The notes: a model not told the origin generated them from the letters alone. Counted from the stretch's first letter, positions 31,551-41,465 are shown. The stretch: DNA of 64,000 nucleotides from Yersinia vastinensis (GCF_902726565.1 NZ_CACVAF010000007.1:124001-188000); one strand, 5' to 3'. A program made the numbers and translations.

Positions 31551-32927
31551 ATGAGAATCGGCATCACCGGAAAACTGTTTATGGCTATATTTGCTACTTG
31601 TATGTTGGTACTGATCACCATGCATTGGGGCATTAGAGCCAGCTTCGAGCGCGGTTTTATCGATTATATTAAGCAAAGTAATGAGCAACGGATAAATATG
31701 CTGGGAGATGCACTTGAGGTGCAATACCAGCGCTACGGAAACTGGGATTTTTTGCGCAATAATGATCAGGTTGTATATCAGATTATGCGTTCCTTTGACC
31801 AAGGCGGTGATAGCAGCCGCAACATGCCGCCACGCGGCTGGCGCTCCCAATTTTGGGTCGTTGATAACCATAAAAATCTGCTGGTCGGGCATACAGGTCA
31901 ACTCCCTAAAGAAGTCAGTCGCCGAGCAATAACGGTCAATAAACAGATTGTGGGCTGGGTGATGTCGACCCCACCTGCCAAACTGACCCGCAACGCCGAT
32001 ATTAACTTTGACCAACAACAGCGTCGAACCAGTTGGATTATTGTTGGGTTGTCGACCCTACTGGCCGCGGCCGTAACTTGGATTTTATCCCGTGGAATGT
32101 TGGCCCCGGTCAAGCGCTTGGTCGAGGGCACCCATCGGCTGGCGGCCGGCGATTTTAGTACCCGTGTGGCTGTCAGCAGCCGTGATGAGTTGGGTCATTT
32201 AGCGCAAGATTTTAACCAGCTTGCCCGTTCACTGGAGAAAAATGAACAAATGCGGCGTGATTTTATGGCGGATGTTTCCCATGAATTACGCACCCCGCTG
32301 GCGGTGTTACGTGGTGAACTGGAGGCATTGCAGGATGGTGTGCGCCAGCCAACACCGGAATCGTTAATGTCGCTACAAGCGGAGGTCGGTATTTTGACCA
32401 AACTGGTCAATGATTTGCATCAGTTATCACTGTCTGATCGCGGTGCTTTGGCTTACCGAAAAACCCAATTAGATGCCGTGCGGCTATTACAAATTGCTAT
32501 TGCCAGTTTTCGTGGCCGTTTTCAAAGTAAAAATATGGTCATCACCGCTCATCTGCCTGAACATGCGGTTATATTTGGTGATCCCGACCGGCTAAATCAA
32601 CTGTTTCACAATTTGCTAGAAAACAGTTTGCGCTATACCAACGAAGGTGGGCAATTAGAGATAATCGCTCAATTGCAGGAAAAAACCGTCACACTGGTTT
32701 GGCAGGACAGTAAACCCGGCCTTAGCGACGAACAATTACAGCGCATTTTTGAGCGTTTTTATCGCACCGAAAGTTCACGCAACCGTGCCAGCGGCGGTTC
32801 TGGGCTAGGTCTGGCTATTTGTCACAATATTGTCGAGGCTCATGGCGGAACGATTAGCGCTGAACATTCACCTTTGGGTGGCTTGCGGATTACGGTAGTA
32901 TTTCCACTACTCACGTCCATAGGGTAA
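31551..32927 (+). CDS. baeS: Envelope-stress sensor histidine kinase BaeS
   Basis: Inner-membrane sensor that phosphorylates BaeR in response to envelope damage and toxic compounds. The 458 aa comprise TM1 (about 7-29), a periplasmic sensor to about 165, TM2 (about 166-185), HAMP, then the HisKA domain with phospho-acceptor H244 in DVSHELRTPLAVLRGE. The N box LLENSLRYTNEGG and G boxes GGSGLGLAI follow. The ATG at 31551 is chosen over an in-frame GTG nine bases upstream because AGGTGGA is then placed as a ribosome site. It follows mdtD by 14 bases. Confidence 0.95.
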   Translation: MRIGITGKLFMAIFATCMLVLITMHWGIRASFERGFIDYIKQSNEQRINMLGDALEVQYQRYGNWDFLRNNDQVVYQIMRSFDQGGDSSRNMPPRGWRSQFWVVDNHKNLLVGHTGQLPKEVSRRAITVNKQIVGWVMSTPPAKLTRNADINFDQQQRRTSWIIVGLSTLLAAAVTWILSRGMLAPVKRLVEGTHRLAAGDFSTRVAVSSRDELGHLAQDFNQLARSLEKNEQMRRDFMADVSHELRTPLAVLRGELEALQDGVRQPTPESLMSLQAEVGILTKLVNDLHQLSLSDRGALAYRKTQLDAVRLLQIAIASFRGRFQSKNMVITAHLPEHAVIFGDPDRLNQLFHNLLENSLRYTNEGGQLEIIAQLQEKTVTLVWQDSKPGLSDEQLQRIFERFYRTESSRNRASGGSGLGLAICHNIVEAHGGTISAEHSPLGGLRITVVFPLLTSIG

Positions 32928-32936
32928 TTCATTGCA

Positions 32937-33656
32937 ATGCACGAGCCACTTCAGTCTACCAGCCAGTCTGGTTACGTATTGATTGTTGAAGATGAACCCA
33001 AACTTGGCCAGTTGCTGGTCGACTATCTGCAAGCTGCGGGTTACCGCACTCAGTGGCTGACCAATGGGGCCGAGGTTGCCGGAGCAGTACGCCAAGCACC
33101 GCCCTCCATCATTTTGCTGGATTTAATGTTACCCGGTAGCGATGGCATCAGCATTTGTCGTGAAATTCGCCGATTCTCAGATGTCCCCATCATGATGGTC
33201 ACAGCCAAAACGGAAGAAATTGATCGGTTGCTAGGGCTGGAGATTGGTGCCGACGACTATATTTGTAAACCCTATAGTCCACGAGAAGTGGTCGCTCGGG
33301 TGAAAACTATCTTGCGCCGCTGCCAACAGCAGCGAGAGCAGCCCAGTGCTGCCGCGGCACTGATTATCGACGAATCCCGCTTTCAAGCCAGTTATCAGGG
33401 GCATCTACTGGAGCTGACCCCGGCGGAATTTCGGTTACTGAAAATATTGGCAACTCAACCGGGTCACGTATTTAGCCGTGAACAATTATTAAATAATCTG
33501 TATGACGACTATCGTGTGGTCACTGACCGCACCATTGACAGCCATATCAAAAATTTGCGGCGAAAGTTAGAAGCTCTTGATGGTGAAAAGCCATTTATTC
33601 GCGCAGTTTATGGCATGGGGTATCGTTGGGAAGCAGAGATCTGCCGTTTACTGTAA
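32937..33656 (+). CDS. baeR: Response regulator BaeR
   Basis: OmpR/PhoB-type DNA-binding regulator, partner of BaeS and activator of mdtABCD and other envelope-stress genes. The 239 aa have an N-terminal receiver domain with phosphorylation site D62 ([10 protein letters not shown]) and acidic pocket VEDEP. The C-terminal winged helix (about 135-235) contains [12 protein letters not shown] and [15 protein letters not shown]. It starts nine bases after baeS and is likely translated from the same transcript. Confidence 0.96.
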   Translation: MHEPLQSTSQSGYVLIVEDEPKLGQLLVDYLQAAGYRTQWLTNGAEVAGAVRQAPPSIILLDLMLPGSDGISICREIRRFSDVPIMMVTAKTEEIDRLLGLEIGADDYICKPYSPREVVARVKTILRRCQQQREQPSAAAALIIDESRFQASYQGHLLELTPAEFRLLKILATQPGHVFSREQLLNNLYDDYRVVTDRTIDSHIKNLRRKLEALDGEKPFIRAVYGMGYRWEAEICRLL

Positions 33657-33746
33657 TTTCATCTCGGCTAAATTTGCATTATGTTGGTGGAGTATGGGCC
33701 GTTGACTACACTCATTAGAGGTACCACAACCAACAGGAGCATCACT

Positions 33747-34085
33747 ATGGCCATGGGTCACTATGAGATTAAAAAGGCAAAGAATGGGCAGTACCATTTC
33801 AATCTGAAAGCCAGCAATGGTGAAATTATTCTCTCCAGTGAGATGTATGCCAGCAAAGCTTCGGCGGAAAATGGCATATCATCCGTGCAAAGTAACTCTC
33901 CGCAAGAAAGCCAATATGAGCTGAAGCACAATACGAAAAATGAGCCTTATTTCGTATTAAAAGCAAAAAACCATCAGGTTATTGGTGTTAGCGAATCTTA
34001 CAGTTCCGAAACCGCTGCCAAAAATGGCATAGCTTCTGTAATGAAAAATGGCCCGACCACGACAATTAAAGATCTGACGCTGTAA
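33747..34085 (+). CDS. yegP: YegP family protein, two DUF1508 repeats
   Basis: A 112-aa soluble protein built of two repeats of about 50 residues. Each has a K..GQYHFNLKASNGEIILSSEMY-like stretch (split here as FNLKASNGEII and FVLKAKNHQVI) followed by an A-ENGI-SV helix. E. coli YegP (110 aa) has the same layout and the same place after baeR. Function is not established. The ATG at 33747 with CAGGAGC upstream is preferred over an open-frame start 66 bases earlier. Confidence 0.9.
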   Translation: MAMGHYEIKKAKNGQYHFNLKASNGEIILSSEMYASKASAENGISSVQSNSPQESQYELKHNTKNEPYFVLKAKNHQVIGVSESYSSETAAKNGIASVMKNGPTTTIKDLTL

Positions 34086-34111
34086 TTTTTAATGATTTGA
34101 TAGAGCTATTT

Positions 34112-34501
34112 TTACCTAAGAGTAGATGCGCGGGGTATGTGACCGCGCATTGACTCCGGACTCAGACACATCAGCATGTTTAAAACTCTTTCCCCAGTAT
34201 TTTTTAATATCTGTTGGTTTCGTAGTAACAATCCAATTATCAAATCAAATGGCCGAAAGGCCCGCCTGAGAACAGAGAATGTCTAGCTCTCTTTGTCCGC
34301 CTTAATATCAGATTGTGTTCTCCGGCTAATCTTAACTATCGATGAGAACTCATCCTAAGACATATTCAGCATCTCTTTTCTCAATTGACGCAGTAACTCA
34401 CCCATTGAAATGTGATCTGGTAAAGTCGCAAAAGTCAGCTCGGCGGCATCATGTCAGGCACCGTGATTAAAAATGGGTATCGTCGACACAACCATTGTCA
34501 T
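34112..34501 (-). pseudogene. Decayed XRE-type helix-turn-helix regulator gene
   Basis: One minus-strand frame runs across this region, interrupted by three in-frame stops (TGA at complement 34454-34456, TAG at 34355-34357, TAG at 34283-34285). Between them it still reads like an HTH protein: MGELLRQLRKEMLNMS, then DEFSSIVKISRRTQSDIK, then SVLRRAFRPFDLIIGLLLRN. The TAG after NMS sits where such proteins usually have Gln, consistent with a CAG to TAG change. The protein family resembles small XRE regulators or antitoxins; a partner gene was not found. Confidence 0.65.
34126..34150. other. Hairpin downstream of yegP
   Basis: A perfect 8-bp inverted repeat ATGCGCGG/CCGCGCAT with a nine-base loop, 40 bases after the yegP stop. 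No T tract follows, so it may be a weak or Rho-assisted end to the mdt-bae-yegP transcript, or part of the HTH remnant. Confidence 0.4.
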
Positions 34502-34649
34502 TCCATGAGTCATATTTGGCTCGGTTGATATGTGATTTTTTTGGGAAAAAACGACCCAAAATAGCTTAAATTGATCCAGATCATTTAAACCTTACAAAGA
34601 TTGTGCGATGGCTGATTTTCCTGAAGCTCAAGGTTACAATCCCCAGCTT

Positions 34650-34744
34650 TTATCCCCTTCGTTCTTGAAGTTGCACGGTTGTTTGAAACTCCCGCCCCCG
34701 AATCACTGGCCTAAAGCCTACTTATCGGGATGCGTTTACTGACA
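34650..34744. repeat. Diverged ERIC-like repeat, inverted orientation
   Basis: Reads as an ERIC element in reverse relative to most copies here: TATCCCCTTCGTTCTTGAAG at one end, then CCCGAATCACT and CTTATCGGGATGCGTTTAC. It is truncated and diverged. It lies between the HTH remnant and trhP. Confidence 0.55.
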
Positions 34745-34775
34745 ACCTACTGGTAGCACCAATAACGTTGGGTTA

Positions 34776-34797
34776 AGCCACGCCTTCAGGCGTGGTT
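34776..34797. other. Hairpin in the trhP leader
   Basis: Stem CCACGCC/GGCGTGG with a TTCA loop, extended by a wobble and an A-T pair, 33 bases before the trhP start. No T tract. It may be a leader structure or a relic of an IS200/IS605-type end; no transposase sequence is nearby. Confidence 0.4.
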
Positions 34798-34829
34798 CTG
34801 ACTTGAACTCAGACTGAGAGCTATTATTT

Positions 34830-36221
34830 ATGTCTTCATCTACACCAGTAAATATGCCTTTTACACCAGAATTATTATCGCCTGCCGGTACGCTGAAAAA
34901 TATGCGTTACGCCTTTGCTTATGGCGCGGATGCGGTTTATGCCGGTCAGCCACGTTATAGCCTGCGAGTGCGAAATAATGAATTCAATCACGAAAATCTG
35001 GCATTAGGTATTCAGGAAGCGCATGCACTTGGCAAACGCTTTTATGTGGTAGTGAATATCGCCCCCCATAACTCTAAACTGAAAACGTTCCTGCGCGATT
35101 TAAAACCGGTGATTGATATGGGGCCGGATGCACTAATTATGTCTGATCCCGGCTTAATCATGATGGTACGCGAGGCTTTTCCACAGATGGATATTCACCT
35201 GTCTGTGCAAGCCAATGCTGTTAACTGGGCCACCGTCAAATTCTGGCAGCAGATGGGATTGACGCGCGTAATCCTTTCCCGTGAGCTATCACTGGAAGAG
35301 ATTGCTGAAATCCGTGCACAAGTTCCCGACATGGAATTGGAAATTTTTGTCCACGGCGCACTGTGTATGGCCTACTCTGGCCGTTGCCTACTCTCCGGCT
35401 ATATCAATAAGCGTGACCCGAATCAGGGAACGTGCACCAATGCCTGCCGCTGGGAATACAATGTCCAGGAAGGGAAAGAAGATGATATTGGCAATATCGT
35501 ACATATCCACCAGCCCATCGCAGTAAAAAATGTTGAGCCGACATTAGGCATCGGCGCCCCTACTGACAAGGTGTTTATGATTGAAGAAGCCCAGCGCCCC
35601 GGTGAATATATGACGGCATCCGAGGATGAGCATGGTACTTACATCATGAACTCCAAAGATCTGCGTGCTATTCAGCATGTGGAACGCCTAACTCAGCTGG
35701 GTGTGCATTCACTGAAAATTGAGGGGCGGACTAAATCATTTTATTATTGCGCCCGTACAGCACAAGTGTATCGCCGCGCCATCGATGATGCCGTTGCCGG
35801 TAAACCTTTCGACCCGACCCTGTTGACCACACTGGAAGGTCTGGCTCACCGTGGCTATACCGAGGGTTTCCTGCGCCGTCATGTACATGAAGAACAACAA
35901 ACTTATGAATATGGCTATTCAGTATCCGAGCGCCAGCAGTTCGTCGGCGAGTTCACTGGCGTGCGCCGTGATGGCTTGGCTGAAGTGTTAGTCAAAAATA
36001 AATTCTCAGTCGGTGATAGTGTTGAGCTGATGACACCGGGCGGTAATATTCAGTTCACACTTGAAAGCATGCTGGATAAAAAAGACCAACCCGCCGATAT
36101 TGCTCCGGGAAATGGTCATATCATGTATTTACCGATCCCAGAGGACATTAATGTAGAATATGGCTTACTGATACGTAATCTGAACGGGACAAATAGCCGT
36201 AATCCCCATGAAAAAGCGTAA
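34830..36221 (+). CDS. trhP: tRNA uridine-34 5-hydroxylation protein TrhP (YegQ), U32 family
   Basis: In E. coli, TrhP (YegQ) takes part in prephenate-dependent hydroxylation of U34 in tRNA, on the way to cmo5U-type modifications. The 463-aa product matches closely. The U32 domain begins PELLSPAGTLKNMRYAFAYGADAVYAG. Four conserved cysteines in GALCMAYSGRCLLSGY and GTCTNACRWEY probably bind an Fe-S cluster. A small C-terminal beta domain follows. The N-terminus is a few residues longer than in E. coli; an internal ATG at 34854 is an alternative start. It was formerly annotated as a collagenase-like protease. Confidence 0.95.
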   Translation: MSSSTPVNMPFTPELLSPAGTLKNMRYAFAYGADAVYAGQPRYSLRVRNNEFNHENLALGIQEAHALGKRFYVVVNIAPHNSKLKTFLRDLKPVIDMGPDALIMSDPGLIMMVREAFPQMDIHLSVQANAVNWATVKFWQQMGLTRVILSRELSLEEIAEIRAQVPDMELEIFVHGALCMAYSGRCLLSGYINKRDPNQGTCTNACRWEYNVQEGKEDDIGNIVHIHQPIAVKNVEPTLGIGAPTDKVFMIEEAQRPGEYMTASEDEHGTYIMNSKDLRAIQHVERLTQLGVHSLKIEGRTKSFYYCARTAQVYRRAIDDAVAGKPFDPTLLTTLEGLAHRGYTEGFLRRHVHEEQQTYEYGYSVSERQQFVGEFTGVRRDGLAEVLVKNKFSVGDSVELMTPGGNIQFTLESMLDKKDQPADIAPGNGHIMYLPIPEDINVEYGLLIRNLNGTNSRNPHEKA

Positions 36222-36239
36222 CGGAAAGCAATAAAAAAT

Positions 36240-36266
36240 AATGCCATCGCAAAGGTGGCATTTTTA
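36240..36266 (+). terminator. Rho-independent terminator after trhP
   Basis: Stem AATGCCATC/GGTGGCATT (one wobble pair) with a GCAAA loop followed by TTTTT, 19 bases after the trhP stop. Confidence 0.8.
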
Positions 36267-36271
36267 GCAAA

Positions 36272-36291
36272 TATTAGAAATGGATCACATC
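36272..36291 (+). promoter_or_regulatory. Candidate CRP site for cyaR
   Basis: TTAGA-N6-TCACA with flanking ATCACAT resembles the CRP consensus TGTGA-N6-TCACA; the right half is perfect and the left half degenerate. Its centre (36281-36282) lies about 41 bases before the inferred RNA start near 36323, a class II position. E. coli cyaR is CRP-activated. Confidence 0.55.
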
Positions 36292-36322
36292 AATTATAAT
36301 TACACTGGGGTAGCATAGTTCG

Positions 36323-36413
36323 AGTACAATCAAGAACTAAAAAAGTTTTAAAGCAAGACTAGGAACCACCTCCTTGGCTAGCCCAATCTCCCTTGGGCTG
36401 GCCTTTTCTTTTA
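36323..36413 (+). ncRNA. cyaR: CyaR small regulatory RNA
   Basis: Hfq-dependent trans-acting sRNA that in E. coli represses ompX, nadE, luxS and yqaE. The central seed region AGGAACCACCTCCTT is identical to that of E. coli CyaR. The 3' end forms a terminator: GGCTAGCCCAA/TTGGGCTGGCC, loop TCTCCC, with a T-rich tail. In both species it lies just downstream of yegQ. The 5' end is inferred from a CATAGT -10-like hexamer (36314-36319) and the CRP site position, so it may be off by several bases. No protein-coding frame fits this stretch. Confidence 0.88.
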
Positions 36414-36696
36414 TCATCTTAACCCATTGATTGTAATGGATTTAAATTAAAACTTTATTATTAATGATTCTTATTAAGGCAGTGACTAATAATAAGAAAA
36501 ACCTGAAAATTTGAATTATCCCACGCAGAATTATAATTATTCCCGCAAAATAAATGTCGCCATGAAAAATTAAGCCTATCTTTATTAAGCCTAACTATTC
36601 GTTATATTTGCCATTATTCTTTGAATAATCTGATAGGTAAATTAAACAGGTATAAGGTATTGTTATCCTTATTGCAGAAATGATCTGGAGCAAGTT

Positions 36697-37596
36697 ATGA
36701 CGCCAGTACCACATGCCCTTCTCATCCTCAACGGTAAAGAATCGGGTAATATTGATGTTCGCAATGCCGTCAAAAACTTGCGTGAGGAAGGTATTACCCT
36801 GCATGTTCGTGTTACTTGGGAACAGGGAGACGCAAAGCGTTATGTTAACGAGGCCGCCAAGCTCAATGTTGATACAGTCATTGCCGGTGGTGGAGATGGC
36901 ACCATAAATGAGGTCGCCACCGCACTGATGGCCATCCCCGACGCTCACCGTCCCAGCTTGGGCATCGTGCCACTGGGCACCGCCAATGATTTTGCCACGA
37001 GCTGCAATATTCCACTGCAAATAGACAATGCAATGCAATTAGCCGTCAAAGGGCGGAGTGTTGATATCGATTTAGCGCAAGTGAATAACGAACACTACTT
37101 TATCAATATGGCTACGGGTGGCTTTGGTACCCGAATTACCACCGAAACACCGGACAAACTCAAAGCTGTTCTCGGCGGCGCGTCTTACTTTATTCATGGG
37201 TTAATGCGTATGGATGCAATCAAAGCCGATAGCTGTGAAATCCGTGGCCCTGACTTCGAGTGGTCTGGGGATGCATTAGTGATAGGGATTGGTAATGGTA
37301 GGCAAGCTGGCGGTGGGCAACCTCTCTGCCCTGATGCGCTGATTAATGATGGGCTGCTGCAATTACGTTTATTGATCGCCGAAGAACTATTACCCGCATT
37401 TCTCGCCAGCGTGTTCAGCGGTGAGAAAAACAAAAATGTCATTGAAACCACGTTACCTTGGCTCGAAATCACCGCGCCACATGAAATCACCTTCAATCTC
37501 GATGGCGAACCTCTCTCTGGCAAACATTTCCGTATTGCGATTATCCCCAACGCTATTCAGTGCCGCCTTCCCCCTAATTGTGAACTACTGGGCTAG
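36697..37596 (+). CDS. yegS: Lipid kinase YegS
   Basis: Diacylglycerol-kinase-family enzyme; the E. coli protein phosphorylates phosphatidylglycerol in vitro, and its physiological role is unclear. The 299-aa length equals E. coli YegS. The DAGK catalytic motif GGGDGT is at 64-69, followed by [11 protein letters not shown], the nucleotide-binding signature. CTGGAGC precedes the ATG. The preceding AT-rich 280 bases (36414-36696) contain no further gene and presumably hold its promoter. Confidence 0.94.
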   Translation: MTPVPHALLILNGKESGNIDVRNAVKNLREEGITLHVRVTWEQGDAKRYVNEAAKLNVDTVIAGGGDGTINEVATALMAIPDAHRPSLGIVPLGTANDFATSCNIPLQIDNAMQLAVKGRSVDIDLAQVNNEHYFINMATGGFGTRITTETPDKLKAVLGGASYFIHGLMRMDAIKADSCEIRGPDFEWSGDALVIGIGNGRQAGGGQPLCPDALINDGLLQLRLLIAEELLPAFLASVFSGEKNKNVIETTLPWLEITAPHEITFNLDGEPLSGKHFRIAIIPNAIQCRLPPNCELLG

Positions 37597-38535
<939 letters not shown>

Positions 38536-38587
38536 TGTGTCAGTTAACTTTTAATGCCTGTTAACGGCAGACTGTGTGGAGCAGATC

Positions 38588-39625
38588 ATGAGTGAATTTA
38601 TCCGGATTGAAAAAGGCGAAGGCGGTTGGGGTGGCCCATTAGTATTGCCCATCGTCCCCGGTAAAAAAATTGTCTACATCACTGCGGGGACTCGCCCGGC
38701 CATTATTGACCGTATTAGTGAACTGACAGGCTGGGAAGCCGTCGATGGATTTAAAGAAGGCGAACCACCAGCAGAAGAAATTGCAGTCGCCATCATTGAT
38801 TGTGGTGGCACTTTGCGCTGCGGCCTTTATCCAAAGCGCCGCATTCCAACAGTGAATATCCATTCAACCGGGCAGTCCGGTCCGATGGCACAGTACATAC
38901 TGGAAGATATTTATGTTTCTGGCGTCCGTGAAAAGAATATTCAAAAAATCAGTGGAACTGACAGTGCCACAGCAACCGTTTCGAAAGTAGAACCTGTTGA
39001 AGTTGAACAAAAAGCCACTGAACCCAAAGCCGCTGAAACCCATACCGCCAAGGGCGGCCGAGATTACGATACCAGCAAGAAAATCACCGAACAAAGTGAT
39101 GGTTTGCTGGCAAAAGTGGGGATGGGCATGGGTTCTGTCGTTGCCGTCTTCTTCCAGTCAGGCCGTGACACTATTGATACCGTACTGAAAACCATCCTGC
39201 CATTTATGGCTTTCGTCTCAGCATTAATCGGCATCATCATGGCATCCGGCTTGGGCGACTTTATTGCCCATGGCTTAACACCGCTGGCCAGCAGCCCAAT
39301 AGGATTAGTGCTCTTGGCACTGATTTGCTCCTTCCCACTGCTGTCACCATTCTTAGGCCCAGGAGCTGTTATTGCACAAGTTATCGGCGTATTGGTTGGG
39401 GTACAAATTGGTTTGGGGAATATTCCACCACAATTAGCCCTGCCAGCGTTATTTGCGATTAATGCTCAGGCGGCATGTGACTTTATCCCAGTCGGTCTGT
39501 CTCTGGCAGAAGCGAAGCAAGATACCGTCCGCGTAGGGGTTCCATCAGTACTGGTTGGCCGGTTCCTGACGGGTGCACCGACAGTATTGATTGCCTGGGC
39601 CGCATCAGCCTTTATTTATCAGTAA
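38588..39625 (+). CDS. srlE: Glucitol/sorbitol PTS EIIBC1 component
   Basis: Carries the cysteine-phosphorylated IIB domain and part of the membrane channel. The 345 aa begin with the IIB domain (1-120), with the signature [15 protein letters not shown] (C72 and C78, one of which is the phosphorylation site). A linker (about 125-165) follows, then the membrane part from about 180. The linker is longer than in E. coli by a run of Glu/Lys/Pro/Ala residues ([17 protein letters not shown]). The ATG at 38588 with GTGGAGC upstream is preferred over an in-frame start 12 bases earlier. Confidence 0.95.
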   Translation: MSEFIRIEKGEGGWGGPLVLPIVPGKKIVYITAGTRPAIIDRISELTGWEAVDGFKEGEPPAEEIAVAIIDCGGTLRCGLYPKRRIPTVNIHSTGQSGPMAQYILEDIYVSGVREKNIQKISGTDSATATVSKVEPVEVEQKATEPKAAETHTAKGGRDYDTSKKITEQSDGLLAKVGMGMGSVVAVFFQSGRDTIDTVLKTILPFMAFVSALIGIIMASGLGDFIAHGLTPLASSPIGLVLLALICSFPLLSPFLGPGAVIAQVIGVLVGVQIGLGNIPPQLALPALFAINAQAACDFIPVGLSLAEAKQDTVRVGVPSVLVGRFLTGAPTVLIAWAASAFIYQ

Positions 39626-39683
39626 GACGTAGAACACCATAACAAAAATTTCTGTAATACATTCAACGGTTAAGGATGTACGT

Positions 39684-40046
39684 ATGAATACTATTTATCA
39701 GACAACCATTATCAATATCGGCGACAGCGCCCGCGAGGCGCTGTTGGATGACATGCTCATCACCTTCCGTGAAGGAGCGCCTAAAGATATTGAAGAGTTC
39801 TGTTTTATCCACCAGCACAGCACCACCGATGGGGAGTTACAGGCGGGCAACATCATGGAACTGGCACAAAAGCGCTATGTCATCACTGCGGTAGGTGAAG
39901 TTGCTACCCAGAATCTACGCGAGCTAGGCCACGTGACAATCCGTTTTAACGGCGATGAGCAACCTGAATTCCCCGGCTCTATACATGTTATCGGCCCGAC
40001 ACCCAGTGATATTCCTGTCGGCAGCTCATTGAAATTTATTCGCTAA
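39684..40046 (+). CDS. srlB: Glucitol/sorbitol PTS EIIA component
   Basis: Soluble phosphocarrier that receives phosphate from HPr and passes it to SrlE. The 120 aa match E. coli SrlB (123). The phospho-acceptor H43 lies in EEFCFIHQHS, and the C-terminal FPGSIHVIGPTPSDIPVGS is conserved. An AAGGA ribosome site is seen in the short gap after srlE. An ERIC-type repeat separates it from srlD. Confidence 0.95.
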   Translation: MNTIYQTTIINIGDSAREALLDDMLITFREGAPKDIEEFCFIHQHSTTDGELQAGNIMELAQKRYVITAVGEVATQNLRELGHVTIRFNGDEQPEFPGSIHVIGPTPSDIPVGSSLKFIR

Positions 40047-40060
40047 TTTATTTATTCATT

Positions 40061-40170
40061 TATACCCAATGTCATTGAAGAAGTCGTAACACTCGAAATG
40101 GCGCCGAATCACTGACTCGCACCGGTGATTCGGCGCTAACACCGCGGCAACATCAAGCACAGAGGGTATT
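40061..40170. repeat. Short ERIC-like repeat between srlB and srlD
   Basis: A 110-base element with ends TATACCC and GGGTATT. The central palindrome is a variant, GCGCCGAATCACTGAC...GGTGATTCGGCGC. The usual GCAAG-rich left arm is partly deleted. It sits inside the srl operon, ending 10 bases before the srlD start codon. Confidence 0.7.
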
Positions 40171-40180
40171 GGAGGTGTAT

Positions 40181-40966
40181 ATGTCACAAGCACAAGTAGC
40201 AGTTGTTATCGGCGGTGGACAAACTCTGGGCGCATTCTTGTGCCATGGTCTGGCCGAGTCAGGTTATAAAGTGGCCGTTGCTGATTTAAATTCAGATAAC
40301 GCACGGTTGGTCGCCGATCAGATTAATGCCGAGTATGGTGCTGGCAGCGCGCAAGGTTTTCAGGTTGATGCAACCAACGAAAACAGTGTGAAAATGCTGG
40401 CTGAAGCTGTCGATCAGAGTTTCCACCAGACAAATTTACTGGTTTACAGTGCCGGTATTGCCAAAGCCGCTCCCATTACTGACTTCCCTCTGGATGATTT
40501 CGACCGTTCATTGCAAGTGAATCTGGTGGGCTATTTCTTATGTGCCCGTGAGTTCTCCCGTTTGATGATTCGTGATGGTATTCCCGGCCGCATCATCCAA
40601 ATCAACTCCAAATCAGGTAAAGTGGGCAGCAAACACAACTCAGGTTACAGTGCCGCAAAATTTGGTGGTGTTGGTCTGACGCAGTCATTGGCACTGGATT
40701 TGGCAGATTACGGTATCACCGTGCATTCACTGATGTTAGGCAATCTGTTAAAATCGCCGATGTTCCAGTCACTTTTGCCGCAGTATGCAGCGAAATTGGG
40801 CATCAAACCGGAAGAAGTTGAAAAATACTATACCGATAAAGTGCCACTAAAACGTGGCTGCGATTACCAAGATGTATTAAACACTCTGCTGTTCTATGCC
40901 AGTGATAAAGCGGCCTACTGCACCGGCCAATCAATCAATATCACCGGCGGGCAGGTTATGTTTTAA
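40181..40966 (+). CDS. srlD: Sorbitol-6-phosphate 2-dehydrogenase
   Basis: Oxidises sorbitol-6-phosphate to fructose-6-phosphate with NAD+, feeding glycolysis. The 261-aa short-chain dehydrogenase has the nucleotide motif GGGQTLGAF, the YSAGIAKA stretch (in place of NNAG) and the catalytic YSAAKFGG with a serine nearby (INSKSGKVGSKHNSGYSAAK, shortened). The ATG at 40181 has GGAGG seven bases upstream and matches the E. coli start. That ribosome site lies immediately outside the ERIC-like element. Confidence 0.96.
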   Translation: MSQAQVAVVIGGGQTLGAFLCHGLAESGYKVAVADLNSDNARLVADQINAEYGAGSAQGFQVDATNENSVKMLAEAVDQSFHQTNLLVYSAGIAKAAPITDFPLDDFDRSLQVNLVGYFLCAREFSRLMIRDGIPGRIIQINSKSGKVGSKHNSGYSAAKFGGVGLTQSLALDLADYGITVHSLMLGNLLKSPMFQSLLPQYAAKLGIKPEEVEKYYTDKVPLKRGCDYQDVLNTLLFYASDKAAYCTGQSINITGGQVMF

Positions 40967-40998
40967 AGCCCGTATAACGTTATTGACTCAAAGTTCTT

Positions 40999-41035
40999 GG
41001 TGTTACAGCGCAGCAGCGAACACCGCTGTAGCACC
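40999..41035 (+). other. Hairpin between srlD and gutM
   Basis: A 12-bp stem GGTGTTACAGCG/CGCTGTAGCACC (one G-U pair) with a 13-base loop in the 95-base srlD-gutM gap. It has no T tract. It may stabilise the upstream structural-gene mRNA or reduce read-through into the regulatory genes gutM-srlR-gutQ. Confidence 0.5.
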
Positions 41036-41061
41036 CAGAGCGCAGAGTAAAGAGGCAAAAT

Positions 41062-41427
41062 ATGACACCAACATCTGCACTAATTACCGTTGTTATTATT
41101 GCCTGGGTACTGCAAATCTTGCTCGGCTGGTGGCAAATCAATCGGTTTAACCGCGCTTTTGACCGATTATGTCAGCACAGTAAATCAGTCGGTGTGGGCC
41201 GTTCTGGTGGTCGATTTAAACCCAGAGTGGTGATGGCACTGGCTTTTGATGAAAATATGCGCGTCAGCGACAGCATGATCATGCGCGGAATCAGTGTTTT
41301 TGCCCGCCCGCGCACATTACCGCACCTTCATGGACTCCATCAGCAGGATTTAATCCCGGATGTGATCTTCCCTACGGATACCACATGTCAAACTGCACTA
41401 TCATTAGCGATTAAACCGAAATCATGA
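41062..41427 (+). CDS. srlM: Glucitol operon activator protein GutM
   Basis: In E. coli GutM activates the glucitol operon. The 121-aa product matches E. coli GutM over its length. An N-terminal hydrophobic segment (ALITVVIIAWVLQILLGWW, 5-23) suggests membrane attachment. The conserved core VGVGRSGGRFKPRVVMALAFDE follows. It lies between srlD and srlR as in E. coli. AGAGGCAAA upstream is a moderate ribosome site. Confidence 0.92.
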   Translation: MTPTSALITVVIIAWVLQILLGWWQINRFNRAFDRLCQHSKSVGVGRSGGRFKPRVVMALAFDENMRVSDSMIMRGISVFARPRTLPHLHGLHQQDLIPDVIFPTDTTCQTALSLAIKPKS

Positions 41428-41430
41428 TAT

Positions 41431-41465
41431 TTTCACAATGAAAGTTATTCTTTTTCATGTGAAAG
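41431..41465. promoter_or_regulatory. Operator-like inverted repeat upstream of srlR
   Basis: TTTCACAATGAAAG and a partly matching CTTTTTCATGTGAAAG form an imperfect inverted repeat in the gutM-srlR gap. It shares the TTTCA/TGAAA core with the palindrome before srlA. Autoregulation by SrlR is the simplest reading (inference). Confidence 0.4.

Noticed and set aside
34776-34797. IS200/IS605-type element end before trhP
   Set aside because: Hairpin shape is similar, but there is no tnpA or tnpB sequence and no matching second end.
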